Part shown: positions 10,657-23,424 of the stretch, one piece after another
Numbering within the stretch: position 1 is the stretch's first letter
Layout of the letters: every line of letters starts with the position of its first letter
NCBI GenBank assembly: GCA_963169105.1
Contig: OY720633.1
Location: 139,792,700 to 139,856,699, forward strand
Direction: 5' to 3'
DNA: 64,000 nucleotides
Source of the DNA: Ceriagrion tenellum
Taxonomy: Eukaryota; Arthropoda; Insecta; Odonata; Coenagrionidae
Notes under the pieces: generated by a model
The model's database searches: none
The model's input: the letters and a program-made list of their open reading frames with translations, nothing else
Told to the model about the DNA's origin: nothing
Made by a program: the position numbers and the translations under genes

Positions 10657-10835
10657 TAGTGATTGGGATAATTACATGTAGTCATCGACTACCTCAGTAA
10701 GGGACTCGTAGGATGATGTATTAGGCTGAAGGTAACGGAATGTTTTTTGAGAAGTTGGACAGGAACTACCCAGTGTTGAAACGTTTATGCAAAAGATATG
10801 CAAAGAATATTCTTTAGTGCAGAGAATATTCTTCA
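10657..10835. repeat. 179-bp perfect tandem repeat, copy 2
   Basis: This copy is identical to 10478-10656 by direct reading. After it the sequence diverges (tgaacgtcaaaag). Perfect identity in non-coding DNA implies a recent duplication or an assembly duplication. Confidence 0.95.
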
Positions 10836-12300
10836 TGAACGTCAAAAGTAGTATCAAATGGCGCACTATCCAAGTGCAAACTCCTGCTCCTGCAGTGGCG
10901 CATAGGATGTTCTTTGGATGTGCATCGTGCACTATCTTTGACCACATCCTGTAGGATGAAGGTGCTAAGATGCTTCATAGTCTGTGTATGGTGGTCGACC
11001 TTTATCCGATGTAATGTTTCAGGAATGTTCATGCAATGTGCACCATGCACTACCCAGTGGGGAATTTTTTGTCCAAGACAGGGTCAAAGAACGTTCAGTG
11101 AGCACTGATAAAACTATCAATCAAGATGGACTTGTAATGAACGTTCAATGGCACTTTCATAGAGTGCAAAGAGTAGTAGTTGGGATACTGCATAGATTAA
11201 TATTTAACGTTGATGAATCATGCCAGTTCTGTTTTTTTAATGCTTTCCACCTGTAAATTCCATCTTTTTATCAGAAAGTGGGAATATTATTCACCGTAAT
11301 TAAATCCCTTTTATCCATAGAGAGATGGCAATTAATTAGACAGTAACTTAGTGTCTCATCACTATGCAATTCAAAGAGGAGGTGCAGGCTGATGGATTTA
11401 CATCTCTGGGTGATAAGCCCAAGATTACCATTTTAACTACTCAACTTTCACATTGTGTTTACTAACTTATACTCCACTCTTAAACCTCTGATTTTGAGAC
11501 GTACACATTAAAATACATTACTTTTGTATGAAAACATTTAAAGACTGATAACTGTCATGTATGTTGCCTCGTTTTCTACCTTAAATTTATGTTTACTCCT
11601 TATTTTTAGACATAACCATGGTCACTTATACCAAAGACCTGCTGGAGATTTAGATCGAGCAAAGGATGTTCATTTTACATGCATTTTGGTCCACCTCCAT
11701 CCGAGGCAGTGCATACTGCATAGGCATAGGCATGTAAAACGTTTGATGAATACATCAATCGTCGACTGTAGTTTTTCGGCCGACATTTAAAATTACTTCA
11801 CATTCAGAACTTTTGAAAAAAAGTAACAAAGGAAATAATACTCAGGCGTGTGTCACTCGCAAGATTTAGACATTTCGGAGGAAAACATGAAATAATCTTC
11901 GACCTCCACATCCATTTGGAGGCGTGCCCACGCTCCTTAGACATTTCAGCCCGTACGCCCAACATACACCAATCAAAGAATGTGCTTATTCAAGCGTCTT
12001 TGTCGTAGTCCCCTTGGTTAGTTCAGTGAATATGCTAACACTGTTCACGCTGTACATGCGTAAATTTGGCGCAGCGAGGAACAACCTTTGCAGGTCTTAT
12101 GCACGTCCATTCTACATTAAGGCAACACTGCACACACTTTGAATTACTTCCAACATAATCCTGCGCAAACTTTTCCCACTGGGTAGGCAGAGAGGAGGAA
12201 CCGGCGGGAAGAGGGATGAGACAAGCAACAACCCGTCCACAGGGAGTACGCTGGTGATCACAAGACATGCCTTTGTTCGCATCCAAGCTGTCATTTGCAA
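10836..12300. repeat. Complex degenerate repeat cluster
   Basis: Recurring words link this stretch to the 179-bp unit. CTACCCAGTG followed by a G/A/T-rich tract and a CAAG- or GCAAA-type word occurs in the 179-bp unit, at about 11049, and inverted at about 12156-12180. The pair 'tgcaatgtgcaccatgcact' (about 11033) and 'tgtgcatcgtgcactat' (about 10919) is shared internally. GATGTTC or GAACGTTC words recur at 10910, 11025, 11090, 11140 and 11667. No conserved protein is visible in any frame. It may be a decayed non-autonomous element or satellite-like array. Confidence 0.5.
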
Positions 12301-12690
12301 CATCAAGAGCTAGTGGATCGGTCGGAGAGTGTTGGTAAATTTGAGGAAGGGAGGGAAACTCGGCGTAGGGAGAAGACCAATGGAAGGTCAGAGTTTATGG
12401 GGAGTGGATACATACTGCGCCAGTAAAGGCTTTTCAAAGAACTAGGGTTTCATTGCCGCAGTAGCATACCAGTCGATGGGGAATTCAGTTTTCATTATTC
12501 GAGGACTTTGAATATTTTAGTTGTATAAATAGGGAAAAAATTTGTTAGTAATGCCTATACTAATCATATCGAAAAAATTCGCTAACTTCTTCAATGGTTT
12601 GCGAGTTAACTTTGTGGAATATTGAGTTAATATTAAGATGAAATAGGAACACATTGTAAAAATGCACACAAAACTTTAATGGTATAAGCC
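12301..12690. other. Non-coding stretch leading into the hairpin
   Basis: No gene was recognised. The last 50 bases (aaaatgcacacaaaacttta) form the outer flank of the hairpin motif family and recur in diverged form, inverted, after the copy at 13855. Confidence 0.4.
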
Positions 12691-12790
12691 CGACCGGTTT
12701 CAACACTTTCGTGTCATTCTCAAGGGACAATACCCTTGTATTGTAAGGTATTGTCCCTTGAGAATGACACGAAAGTGTTGAAACCGGTCG
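12691..12790. repeat. Perfect 44-bp inverted repeat with a 12-base loop
   Basis: Positions 12691-12734 are the exact reverse complement of 12747-12790. The loop is cttgtattgtaa (12735-12746). The right arm contains gacacgaaagtgttgaaacc followed by ggtcg. Within it, gacac/gtgtt can pair around a GAAA loop, followed by GAAACCGGTC. This resembles a hammerhead core with a very short stem III (A-C-CG-G-U), a shape reported for Penelope-like hammerheads, but the upstream box reads TTGAGAA instead of CTGANGA. Head-to-head fusion of two copies would give the palindrome. Confidence 0.85.
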
Positions 12791-12800
12791 CTAACTTCGC

Positions 12801-13854
12801 TTACAGTAGATCTTTTTCAGCGAAGTATTCTGTAATGGGGAATCATGCGAAAACCATGTTACATATGCCTCCACTCAATGATCTTCCACCTTTGAATTCG
12901 GTCATGCCTTTAGTGCCACAGAATTACTGTTAATGTTTTGACCGAGGAGGACTTCATACACCTACCTGGGAGGGCTGCCGTGTAGGATGCTCCGTTTTCT
13001 CACCATAGCCACGCAATTCGCCCGAATCGAGTCCTATTAATCCCTTCCTGAGCTCATGTCCAAAATGTTTTCATTGTAACGATTTTTCAATTTTCATACT
13101 CGAAAAGTATCATTTTCCATTTTATGTCCCATCAGGTGGATTGGGTCCAGAACTTGCATAAGTGCATTCCACATGGCACTCAAGGACGAGTCGGGGTTTA
13201 ACTCATAAATATTTAACATTGTCGGGTAGATATGAGAACCAGTATCCCTTAAAAGGGAAAGCCAGTCCCTTTTAAGCCATTCCGAAAACCCCATCCCTGC
13301 TCATGTCCGGTCGTCCATTTCTCTGTCAAAAAATCGCATATCTCTAGGAAGATCAAATAATCGGATAAATATGCTCCATGTGGACGCTGAAACTGAAAAA
13401 AAAGCATTGAGAAGAAAGAAGTACTTTTCTGCTCACATGCATGCGGATAGCATGTTTTTCCCAGAATAAAATCTCGTCACGAACAAGTCGTGGTCAAGCC
13501 TCACGTTCTTCGCAGCATCTGCATCAGTTTCCCCAGAGAGAGTCCCTTACCCTCACCGAGGCGGATCTATTTCTTAAAATTTTTCTCTCGGAAAAGACAG
13601 ACTGGGCTATTGCGATGAAATTCAATGAAGCTTTCCGAGAATGAGAGGATATGCTGTGAACCTCGGGCCTGGATGTGATTCTAGTGAACATCGTCTTGAA
13701 TGCACGACTGCGCGGGCAACCAAGCATAAAGAGATGGGAATGGGAGGGATCAGAACTTAAACTCTCAGTTACCTCCAGGATAAAGTAATGGTTACGTCAT
13801 GTTGCGGTTAGCGTTAACTAGATATTTTCAAACTGGGTCTTGGTAAAGGCATTA
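12801..13854. other. Non-coding stretch, no gene seen
   Basis: Mixed composition with short chance frames only. No domain, RNA gene or clear repeat was recognised. Confidence 0.45.
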
Positions 13855-13915
13855 CCTTTGATGGTGGTGTCAAACATTTAAACCGGTTATGTACCAAAAT
13901 CAAGTTGTGTGAAAA
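13855..13915 (+). repeat. Diverged copy of the hairpin motif
   Basis: The segment reads gatggtggtgtcaaacattt then aaaccggt, followed by accaaaatcaagttgtgtg. The order matches the right arm at 12747-12790 and its expected flank (aaaccggt, then taccattaaagttttgtgtg on the opposite arm). The short stem has decayed but AAACCGGT is kept. Confidence 0.55.
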
Positions 13916-14379
13916 CTACTATGAATTCTGTATACTCTGTATTAGCAAAATTCTCAAAGTAAGAGCTCCAACAATTTATTCATAATCACAAAAATATCTT
14001 CGTCATTTCGTTAATGAGCGCACATATTGCGCTGAAGTAGTGTGGGGTTGCAATATAATATGCCACAAAGTGAAGCTGTCTGACTGACTGACGCATACGC
14101 GTACACTCAAGGAAACAGTGTGGCGAAGATCTAAGGTATAAACTCACACTCGCAATTCTGTTTACTCAGAAAAATAAAAAAACTATTTGTTTCTTTGGGG
14201 TAACTCTTTAAAGTAATAGCTGCACAAGTACGACTGCTAATACGTAAAGTTAAATTATCTGTGATTTTTTTATAGTGATGTCTGAACCTTATGAATTAGG
14301 GCAGAATAAATATTTGTTGTTTAAATATATTCATTACGTTTGAAGTTACTCAACTTATTTACTGTTCCAAGCAGATGGA

Positions 14380-14830
14380 GTATCCCCATTTCTCTTGTAT
14401 TTTACAATGTAGGAGGATTCCCAATCACGTGAAAATACGCCGAATACTCCGTTCATCAGTCTATGGAGACTACCCGTCCATCCGGCGACTGATTTGACGA
14501 CTGATAAGCGTATTCCATAAGCAAACATCCTCTTGCACTCGTCCATTACGTGGGGCAAGTGGGCGTCGCCACATCCGCAATTAGAGGGACGCTGAGCTGT
14601 GGGGTGAAGACGGGACAATTGCGCCGGAGAGAGAGAAAGAGAGAACCCTTTGGTTTGATGCTAAGAAGGTCATTTCTGGGGATCTCACGTGTACCTCGTC
14701 CTTCGGATTCCTCCCCCAGGAGAAGTGAAGAGACGACAGCCAGCCAGCCCTCCTGTCCCCACCCAATGCTTTGGCTCCACACGTCCTGGCGATCGCCATT
14801 CGGCCGACGAGCTGAACGATAAAATGGATT
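14380..14830. other. GC-richer patch, possible CpG-containing conserved or regulatory DNA
   Basis: GC content and CpG density rise clearly above the flanks, roughly between 14450 and 14815. Overlapping frames on both strands are open here because stops are rarer, and none resembles a known protein. It could be a promoter-like region, an untranslated exon or a relic of a GC-rich repeat. No TATA box or splice pair decides this. Confidence 0.35.
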
Positions 14831-15056
14831 TAAAAACCTGCGGCTGTGGCCAGCGGCAACTCTTGAGTCTTGGATCTTGGGTTGGAAACCGTCAAAAGAA
14901 ATCCGCTTGTTTGAACGTGAGATTCATCATGAAACTTTTTAACGACCGCGGTTTTGACTGCTTCCTGGCGGAGACGATTCATTGAAAAACTCGAGACACA
15001 TTCATATTCCTTGAAACGGTTTTAGATACAAAACTTTTCTAAAAATCCACTAAATT

Positions 15057-15300
15057 TGGCCCCGGTGGCGGCGGGGTTCTCACCTGCTAACCGGAGGGTC
15101 GCGGGTTCGAATCCCGCCTGGGTAGATTATTCACTGTCCAGGACATGTGGATGTTTGTGTTCGGGATGTTTGCACACCTATTGGGTTGTGTCCAGGATGT
15201 TTGTGTTCGTTAAACTTGTGACAAACTATGTAACAATCAAACTAGTTAGTTGTAAGAGAGGGCTTTGCAGTCTTAAATTCGCTTAGTAAATACAAGTAAT
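15057..15300 (+). mobile_element. tRNA-derived SINE-like element
   Basis: The head (about 15057-15125) resembles a tRNA gene: ggccccggtggcggcgggg, a ctgctaacc anticodon-like region, and an intact RNA polymerase III B box gggttcgaatcccgcc. The A box is degraded and the anticodon stem does not pair well, so it is not a functional tRNA. A body with repeated gatgtttgtgttcg words (15148-15165 and 15200-15215) follows and ends in A/T-rich sequence near 15300. SINEs are transcribed from the internal promoter and copied by LINE enzymes. Confidence 0.7.
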
Positions 15301-15629
15301 TATTAAATTGAATATATTTTTCTAAGGGCAATACCTGTTGGTCACTTTTACTAAAACGTGTAAAATCCATACGAGATGTATTAGGCATTTATTCCTGGAG
15401 TTAAAACGGCAACCGTTTGTAATTGGTAGCCTTGAAGTGATGAGGGACTATCTTTTTTATCGATAATGCATCGTGATTAATGCTCTACTGGACTTTCTAT
15501 ACCGTCAAGCGCACACTTGTAAGATCTATTTGAGTTGAGATGAACTGAGGAAATTAATCTGCAAAAAAAATAATTTTAATTTGCTGGCATTAGAACCAAA
15601 TCTTCTTCATGAAGATAATTACTTCTGGC

Positions 15630-15720
15630 TTTTCGGTGTAAGTAGATGGCACACCTATCCGGAAGACGAGAGCCTAGGATTTAAATCCAGGTTCAATCAA
15701 GTGGTTTCTAGCATGGTTAA
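15630..15720 (+). mobile_element. Degraded tRNA-like SINE head
   Basis: The sequence tcggtgtaagtagatggcac, then acctatccggaagacgagag, then ggatttaaatccaggttcaa keeps the spacing of a tRNA A-box and B-box region. The B box is mutated (ggatttaaatcc instead of ggttcgaatcc). It is a probable old SINE head. No body was delimited. Confidence 0.45.
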
Positions 15721-15811
15721 TATCCACTTGTTGATATACCTCCCTCAAAATTTTCCATCTGTATCTTGTCATAAATTGAAGGGGAATAGGATTATGCTTT
15801 TGTTTTTAAGG

Positions 15812-15880
15812 CTTAAAATATTACCTTTAAAGATTACCTTTAAATATTTCTTTTAAATATTACCTTTAAATATTACCTTA
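15812..15880. repeat. AT-rich minisatellite
   Basis: Four to five imperfect repeats of a 13-16 base unit around attacctttaaat lie between the gene-free flanks. Confidence 0.75.
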
Positions 15881-18800
15881 ATAAATCCTCTGGGAACTGC
15901 GACAAAACCTATTTTACTCGCCAAGATGAGAGAGGCTGATTCGGTGGTGAGAATATAAAAAAAATTGAATAACACTACATTTCCAACTACGTTCAAATTT
16001 AAAGTTACTAATTTATATCAAATTTATATAATGCTTGAGTAAGTTCTGATACTCATGTCCCTTCAACTTGGGACACAAAGCATGATAATTGATATTTTCT
16101 CCTAAAAAGTGGTACTATTAAAGGCGATAGTAACTTTATTGAATACTATGAATGTGAGAGGCAAACCGACAATTAAATCTTTTCAAATTTGCCTAGACGT
16201 CATTACGTATCCGTAGATATGAAATGCTGAGTTGAATTACCTAAATATCTTTTCCAGATGCCCTTTTCTATTAATTTTTAAAAAATATTTAATCACATTA
16301 GAAAGAAATATGCACTCTTCTGGACTTTTGAGATTTATGGTGATATATTTGGGTCATAGAATGAACATGGTGAGTTGAATTCACAAAAATATAAAAACAT
16401 CAACAAGCCTATAATAAAATTGTGATAAAATAGGGCATCATATTGAAAAATGTATAAGCATCTCTTCAAATGGCGAATTCGAGTTTCATTGTGGAAAAAG
16501 TTTGAGATTGTCGCTCAGTGATATATAGTATTCACCTTAATTCACCTTAATCTCATGATGACCAAAAAGCAATTCTTACATACGATGGCCGCCTTAACTC
16601 CCAAACTCCTGGAGGACTTGTCTGTTTCCGTTGCATCTCATAAGACTTGATTAAAACTATTATTTCGAGCTTATTGGTAGAATTGCCCTGATGGTAAACG
16701 CATCAGGATCTATGTAGCTAAACAGAATGCTCTATTTGCCTTTATGAGCACGTGTTGTAGGGCACAATTGAGTCATGATTGAGTTGTTAATACCATAAAG
16801 CTACGCAATTTCCTTTGCAAGGCACGTAGCCATGACTAAGCCTAGCATCTACTAACAATGTGCCATGTCTTGGAAACGAGCCTTGTGTTTCGATTTTACA
16901 TGGAGAAGTGGTACCCACTGATATCATGTTTCTGATTTTAGAATTTGACTCCGGAATTAATACTACGTAGTCACCTTAAGTGTTGGCTATCAAGTGATTA
17001 ATGAATTTTAATTGTCGATTTTCCTTCGGCTAGCTGAGCGACTTCAGCCACTTAATTATGGATATTTTCATGTAATTGCTTACATAGATGCATATCGTAG
17101 TTCTGTTCCACAGCGTGGGTCTAGGGGTTAACTTAGCGTCGGCAGCGAGATAAATAATTTCGAATACATTACAATTCCGGTTAATATAGGCGTTTAAAAA
17201 AATACAAAAAAAATTGTTAACGGAATGTTTTGCAATGTATAGTGAGCCATAGTTTCGTACGCAGATACGCTGCTCAAGGACCTCACGATGCTGGCGTGCG
17301 TTCAGAAGAGGGGAAGAACGATTCCTCAAGGTCGGGGACCTCATGCGTACAGCCAGTGGGAGCATCATACTTCATTTGCTCCCACTGTTTCGCCGTCACC
17401 CGTGAATAATGTGACAGCAGTTTGAATTCACCGTGCGGGGAGGCGTAGGCAACATATAATACAAACTAAAATAAAAATACGCGCGAATTTTGAAGGCAGC
17501 AGCAACTTAATTGTAATACAACAGTACATTCTCAACTCCGTCAGGTTGTGGTCAATGTTAAATGAGTGAAAATGAAATAGCTGCTAACTGATGCGAAAGA
17601 GTTCTCTTCAGTATGTATCAGTGATAACATTATTCATAATTTGCCGTCCACTGACATTCTTAAGAGTAAAATGTCATATGCTAGCCTTCATGGAAACCTG
17701 AAAGTGGCATGCTTTTATTTCTGGGTAAAAGCTGGGATAGATATTTTATGATTGAAACATCCATTTAATCAGTACTGATGTCATCCTTTACTTCACTATG
17801 CCATATTATTCTCGGGTCTTAATAATCTTGGAATTATTTCTTTTAAGGAGTCTGGTCTGTCATTCTTTTAAACTTTTTCAACAATATGCTAATAATGAAT
17901 CAAGTCAGCTTTGCGGTCCACTTGTTCGAGAGCTTGCAGAGTCAGACTTTAAATGATAACTTCAGAGAATTTTGCAACCAATGACAAAGAGATCTAACCA
18001 ATATATTTCTCATACTTGGGGAACTTTTGATATGGTCCGCATTTCACTTGGAGGTATACTTAATTCTAGACTTTTCGCGTTGCTATTCACATTGGCTGTC
18101 ATAATATACCAGAAGTATTAAATATGCTTTCGTTTCAATAAATGAAGTATACGTATAAGTGAAGTATATTCGGTTAAAGAATGGATGTGGTCATCTACAG
18201 CCTAAACATGATTATTTTTCATTTTTCAGTATTACGAACGGAATATGTGGGCAGTTCAACCTTGTACGATGCATAAATTTCACTTTTTATCCTTTCCGTG
18301 AAAACAGCTTAAAGTATCTTTCCCTTATTCCCTCCATTTTTCATGCCTTGTATTCTTACGCCCTATGGCTTTACCCCTTCGATGACTCGGAGGGTGGGAT
18401 ATTGATCTAGCTTTAGGCAATTGAATTCAGAGTTTTACGAGAGTTAACTAAAAGTTCTCATTTTAGCCGAGTAGTAACCGAGGCCTGATATTTACCATGT
18501 AGTATAATGTAGTTGAACAGCTCTATTATTGCTAAATATTTCAATTTTAGAATAGTTTTGCTGTCTAACCTAGGCAGCGCATCCTAAGTAAAAGACAAAA
18601 CCCAGTGCCGCAGAAAAATTCAAACCTACAACCTATTGATTTCTCAGCTGTGTCGATCTAGTTTGGAATTCGCAATGTAAGGTATTAGATGACTATTCCA
18701 TTTGGAAGATGGGTGACTACTGTGACTTTTGAAGATTTTTCTTTAGAATTGTGTAAATTAGTATAACTGGGGACACCTATAAATAAGTTTTGCTAACATT

Positions 18801-20990
18801 GCTGCGGGTGAAAGTAAAATACTGCCATTGGTAGAACTTAGGTGATAGTCGATTGGATCACAGTGCGTTCGTGAAAGGTTAAAGTTGCCGCAAATTGAGA
18901 CTTTAGGAGGTTTCAGGATACATGGAAAAGATCACATTAGCTCTATTTCACATCTGTGGGGCAGAATAAGGTGCCAAAATAAGCTTTTTGTCAAACAAAT
19001 AAGCACAGGAGATTTTAAAAATAAGTTTAAAAAAAGTAAAAAATAAATAAAAAAAGGGTCTATCTGAACGCAGCCACTGACACTTCTCATAGAAATTGTA
19101 CAGATTAGATCCGTGGAGACGTGACGCACCAAATAATTTAAAGTGAGACATATCATCACTTAGAGCATTATGGTTCTTGGCTACGTGCCGATGACCATGT
19201 AGTTGTTTGCAATTGCATAACCAAAGGAGAGAGTCTAGAAGTTATTAATAGTTATTGGAGAAAATTCATTTTCCTCTGGCTATTAGGAAAATGATTTGTA
19301 CTAGGGTAGCTTTTATTAAAATGGCTGGATTTTTACTTTTGTGTTGACTAATCCGAAATATTTCCCGTCCATCGCAAGGAACGATCATTGAATAGAAACA
19401 TTTTGTATTAAATTTAATCAATATGTCAAATCATGCCATCTATATTAGTGTGTAGAGCTATTTTTTACAGGGAATATCCTATGAGTATATTTCCTGGAAT
19501 AGAATACCGAGTTCAGCACGTAATCACTTGGTTTTATTTACGGCTACCTATGCTTTTTTTGTGTTGAAGACCCGTTCCGTATTTTGCAATATTTGGAGTA
19601 AATCTTTTTACATATGTGAACTATGTTTATCAACAGTCGGTGCCACGATTGGAAATATTCGAAGAGTCGTAGCAAGATGGAAATCATCTCAATATTTTAC
19701 ATTCATTATTCTCTTTTTCATGCATCATCCATGAATACAGCATGAACAGCTCGAGCCCACCGATACTCATTGAAACTGTCGTCTTTTCCTTCTCTAAAAA
19801 CCTCCTTCCAATTATCTACGTTTCTAATCCCTGATGTTTTTCCACTCTCTCCCTCTCTTATTCAGTACCGGAGCAAGAGTACGAAAGTATTTATAGAATA
19901 CATATTGCTGGCGTAAAAATTGGTCGTTATTCGTGCCAGAATGAGATATTTACTGGTTTATTCCGTAAATACATACTTAGGATTTTGACGTTCGAGTAGA
20001 GAATTAAAATCTTGAAAGCGAATGAAAACATTAATTATAATGAGGACACATGTCTAACTTGTGTTGCAAAGGGGATTCGCTGTCCTTAAAGCAAAGTATT
20101 TACGCCGAATTACCGTCATGCAATTGCACTGTACTCAATCCCGATTCTACCACTGATTTCCCTATAGAGAACTTCTATCTCAATTGCCATGAAATAAGAT
20201 TATTATTTGAAATGACGTACATAAATGCTAATTTTTCAGCTATTATTTCTTACATTGATTGGGTTTCCACGCGCGTCCAGCGATGACATCAAGGTTACAT
20301 ATGGTTATGAAGTGTAATACCTTACATCCATGAGCCAAGTCTCGGGAGGCTGATTCCAGCTTGACGATTTCATTCCTAGATAGCGATAATGATTAGCACG
20401 TCACCATCTGAGAACTATTATGATTAGATCATATACCTACATCAGGAGAACTTTCGCCTCCAAAGCAGTGGAAACATAAATTAGAGTTTTACCGTAGTGA
20501 TCGCGTTGACAGTGCATTTGAGTTTCGACCACAAATTTCGTAGCTACGTGAAAATAACACGCGGAGCAGAACTATTTCAGCTGCAGGAACATTAAATCAG
20601 AGTACGTTCCAGATAGTTTATTGTAAAATACTCAAAACACCACTTTTTGGTAACCTAAGCTCGAAAACCCAAAAGTTGTGGGTTCCAAACTTGCCTCGAA
20701 CATTGTTTGTTGAGCTTGAATTAGAATTGAGACATTGAAAGGTTAGATGTTGCAATGTAACCATAGCATCCAGAGCACTCATAGCTTCACTGACGTACTT
20801 GTTCACAGAAAGGGGGGAGGATGAGCGCAAATATGTCACTCCCCAACTACATAAATCTAGCCTTAAAAAACGAAGAGTTCCCGAGTTACATATATACATT
20901 TCGCGTGTCCACGGTAGTGATAGTGAGTTTTTGGCTCGTCAATGAAGAGGATTCAAAAGTGTCCCGTGATCCAATCTATCCTCGTCATTC
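15881..20990. other. Long non-coding stretch
   Basis: AT-rich sequence of intergenic or intronic character. A 12-base duplication (attcaccttaat) lies at about 16531-16554. A tRNA A-box-like phrase (gtgggtctaggggttaactt) at about 17115 may be a worn SINE head. Open frames up to 112 codons (for example minus strand 17030-17368) show no recognisable domain. Confidence 0.45.
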
Positions 20991-20999
20991 GTTGGATTT

Positions 21000-21270
21000 T
21001 CCCAGTCGAATAAATTCCCTTACTTCACTTTTCCCTTCTCCCTTCCTATCGGTTATTCCCCTCCATGTTGCGGAGACGAACCCGCACGTCTCGAAGGTCA
21101 TGTTTTGGAATGGAGCGGGCAAGGCGCGAGGAGGACGGGGGGAGTGGAGAGGCGGTCGGCGGGGCGCGGGTCATTGATATGCGGTGGCGGTAGAGTGCCT
21201 TCCTGGATGGGTGGATGACAAGACGCAACTTTCCTCGTCTTTTACGCTGACTGATGCGTCTTTCTTCGTT
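21000..21270. other. GC-richer patch
   Basis: A distinctly GC- and CpG-rich core lies at about 21110-21200 and is G-rich on the plus strand (aggacggggggagtggagag). No TATA box, domain or splice-delimited exon was recognised. It may be regulatory or a relic. Confidence 0.35.
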
Positions 21271-23316
21271 CGGGCGAGGGAATTCTTGAGAATGGGAGGT
21301 GTTTCCTCAGATTATTTTAACGCTCTCCTCTCCTGGACTCCCGTCTTGACCTTGGCATTGCAGCAAAGTCAGTTCGTTCCTCTTTTCTCACACACAAGTC
21401 CAGCTGATAATATCAGGACTGGCGTTGACCTGAGGGAGAAAAGGGTGAAATGAACGAAATGGCTCTCGTAAAGTTACGTGTCCGCCTACGAATGGCTTCC
21501 ATTGCCACTGCCATTATGTACCATTTCGTGCATACCAAACTCTTGCTTATCACGTGGGAAAGAGTCTGCAGCGTTACTTTGTGAAAATGACTCATATTCA
21601 TGTTGAATGAAGCCAGTTTTGATGGGCAATAAATATTTTGCGTATCGAAAAAAGATTTTATTTTTCACCACCTAGGTTTCAGTGTTGCTCACAATAATCC
21701 ATGGGCCTTATAATGTCGTACTGCAACGAAGCCATAGTCACGAATAATTAGATGGTATGTGAACAAATGAAGTTAAATATTGTGCTTATCAATAAGTTAG
21801 AGTTTTAAAAAGTTTCCAGAAACGTTTAGAGTCACTTCCCTCGCTTTCACTCTACTTTGTCACTTCAGAACCGTCCACCGCAGTCACCGCAGCAACACTT
21901 AGTGGTTTTAAAGATGACGCGGTATTGGAACCCTGGACGCTTGTAAATAAACTAGACTGAAAGTGTACTAAGTAAATTTATTCAACAAAAACCCTACTCA
22001 TTGTTCGTCTTTAATATTTCTATGAAATATAATACTTTAAAATCAATATGCCATGAAGTTTGTAAGGGGATATTTTAGGGCCAGATATATATTTTTTAGG
22101 CATTTACGGCTATGATTACATAAAACTGGAATCTTTCTTTTTAATGTATTGATGTTAGTGCTGATCGGAACACATCTGTTCACTTGAATGCGCGCGATAA
22201 CAATGAACGAAACGATTTACCCCGGCGAAGCGTTCGTTAAGCGCCGGCAGGTATCACCACAGGTTCACAACCTTTCTGGTTGAATTTATGTTTAATATAT
22301 CACAAACTGCGAACTGCATTTAAACTGCGAACACCCATCGTCTAATATAAGGCTTTAATCTTCAAATAGGGAAATATTAGAGCTCGGGGTGGGATACGAA
22401 CCCTCTTCAGCATTGCAATACTGGCTCTGAGGAGTTCGGTAATGATATATGGGTGAAAATTCTGATTTTAAGCGTTGTATCGTACTTGCCGGAAGTAAAT
22501 TTAGTCATTCCAGGAGGAAGGATTGGATTTTTTTAAATATGCGAATGACATAAATTTCAAAAGCTACAAAATCACGTCGTTGAAATAATAAGGCCGGACT
22601 TGCTGCAATATTTCATTGCTATGGCACAAGCAGCTAGTATTCCGTTGAGGTATCATGGTTGTGCAACGATTTCAACAGTTCAATCCACGTTTACTATGGC
22701 GAAAATTTTGGGAGTTAAACTAGTCTATTAATTCCAAATAATTCGGGTTATGTAGTAATTACCATTTAAATTTTCAGCGTCCCCTCCCGATTGGTATTCC
22801 TCAAATTACCCTGTTTATCTTAACGAGAATGGAGGAAGCTGGCGCCAGTTTTGTGGCATCAATTGTCTTCGATTTCTTCTTCTTTATCATGCTCTGAGTC
22901 AACAGGGTATCCCCTTATTACTCTCAGAGTAATTTTAGTGGTGTCATCGAATACGGAAGATTTAGATGGTAGCGGTCAATAAAATGACTTCGTATTCTAG
23001 AAGGGCAGTGATGTGTCATCCGGAAGCCTCACGCATACTAGGAGCTGGCTCCCTAAATTTGTCTTGTCATGGCACATGGGTACTGACACTGAAACCAATC
23101 TGTGGGTCGGACAACGGGGACAACTGCTCTGGGCCCCGCCCCTCCGAGGGTCCTGCATTTTTAATTCCATTCCCGTCGAAATTCATCAATCACAGAACGG
23201 AAAAATAATTCGATAAAAATATCGTCTGGCGACCACACTACCTTCCCTTCTTTACTTACGTTTATTTATTAAATTTAAATAGAAAAGCAGGGTACGACAT
23301 ATAGAAAATTAGGTGA
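21271..23316. other. Non-coding stretch with one tRNA-like trace
   Basis: No gene was recognised. On the minus strand at about 22385-22430 the sequence gagggttcgtatcccacccc resembles the T arm and B box of a tRNA, preceded by a plausible anticodon-arm remnant. This is probably a decayed SINE head. Confidence 0.4.
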
Positions 23317-23424
23317 TGTTGCATCTCCTCCTACTGATTTAAGGTGATGGAATTAATATGCAGTTTTTTATGTTGCATTTCCTCTTACTGATCATATGTG
23401 ATGGAATTAATATACAATTTTCGG
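23317..23424. repeat. 54-bp imperfect tandem duplication
   Basis: Copies at 23317-23370 and 23371-23424 share tgttgcat, then tcctc.tactgat, then gtgatggaattaatat. They differ at several bases, so the duplication is not recent. Confidence 0.8.

Noticed and set aside
15057..15125. A genuine tRNA gene
   Set aside because: The B box is good, but the A box and anticodon stem are degraded and a SINE-like body follows.
17030..17368. A 112-codon minus-strand frame
   Set aside because: No recognisable motif and no splice or promoter support. Its length fits chance, and part overlaps a tRNA-like SINE trace.
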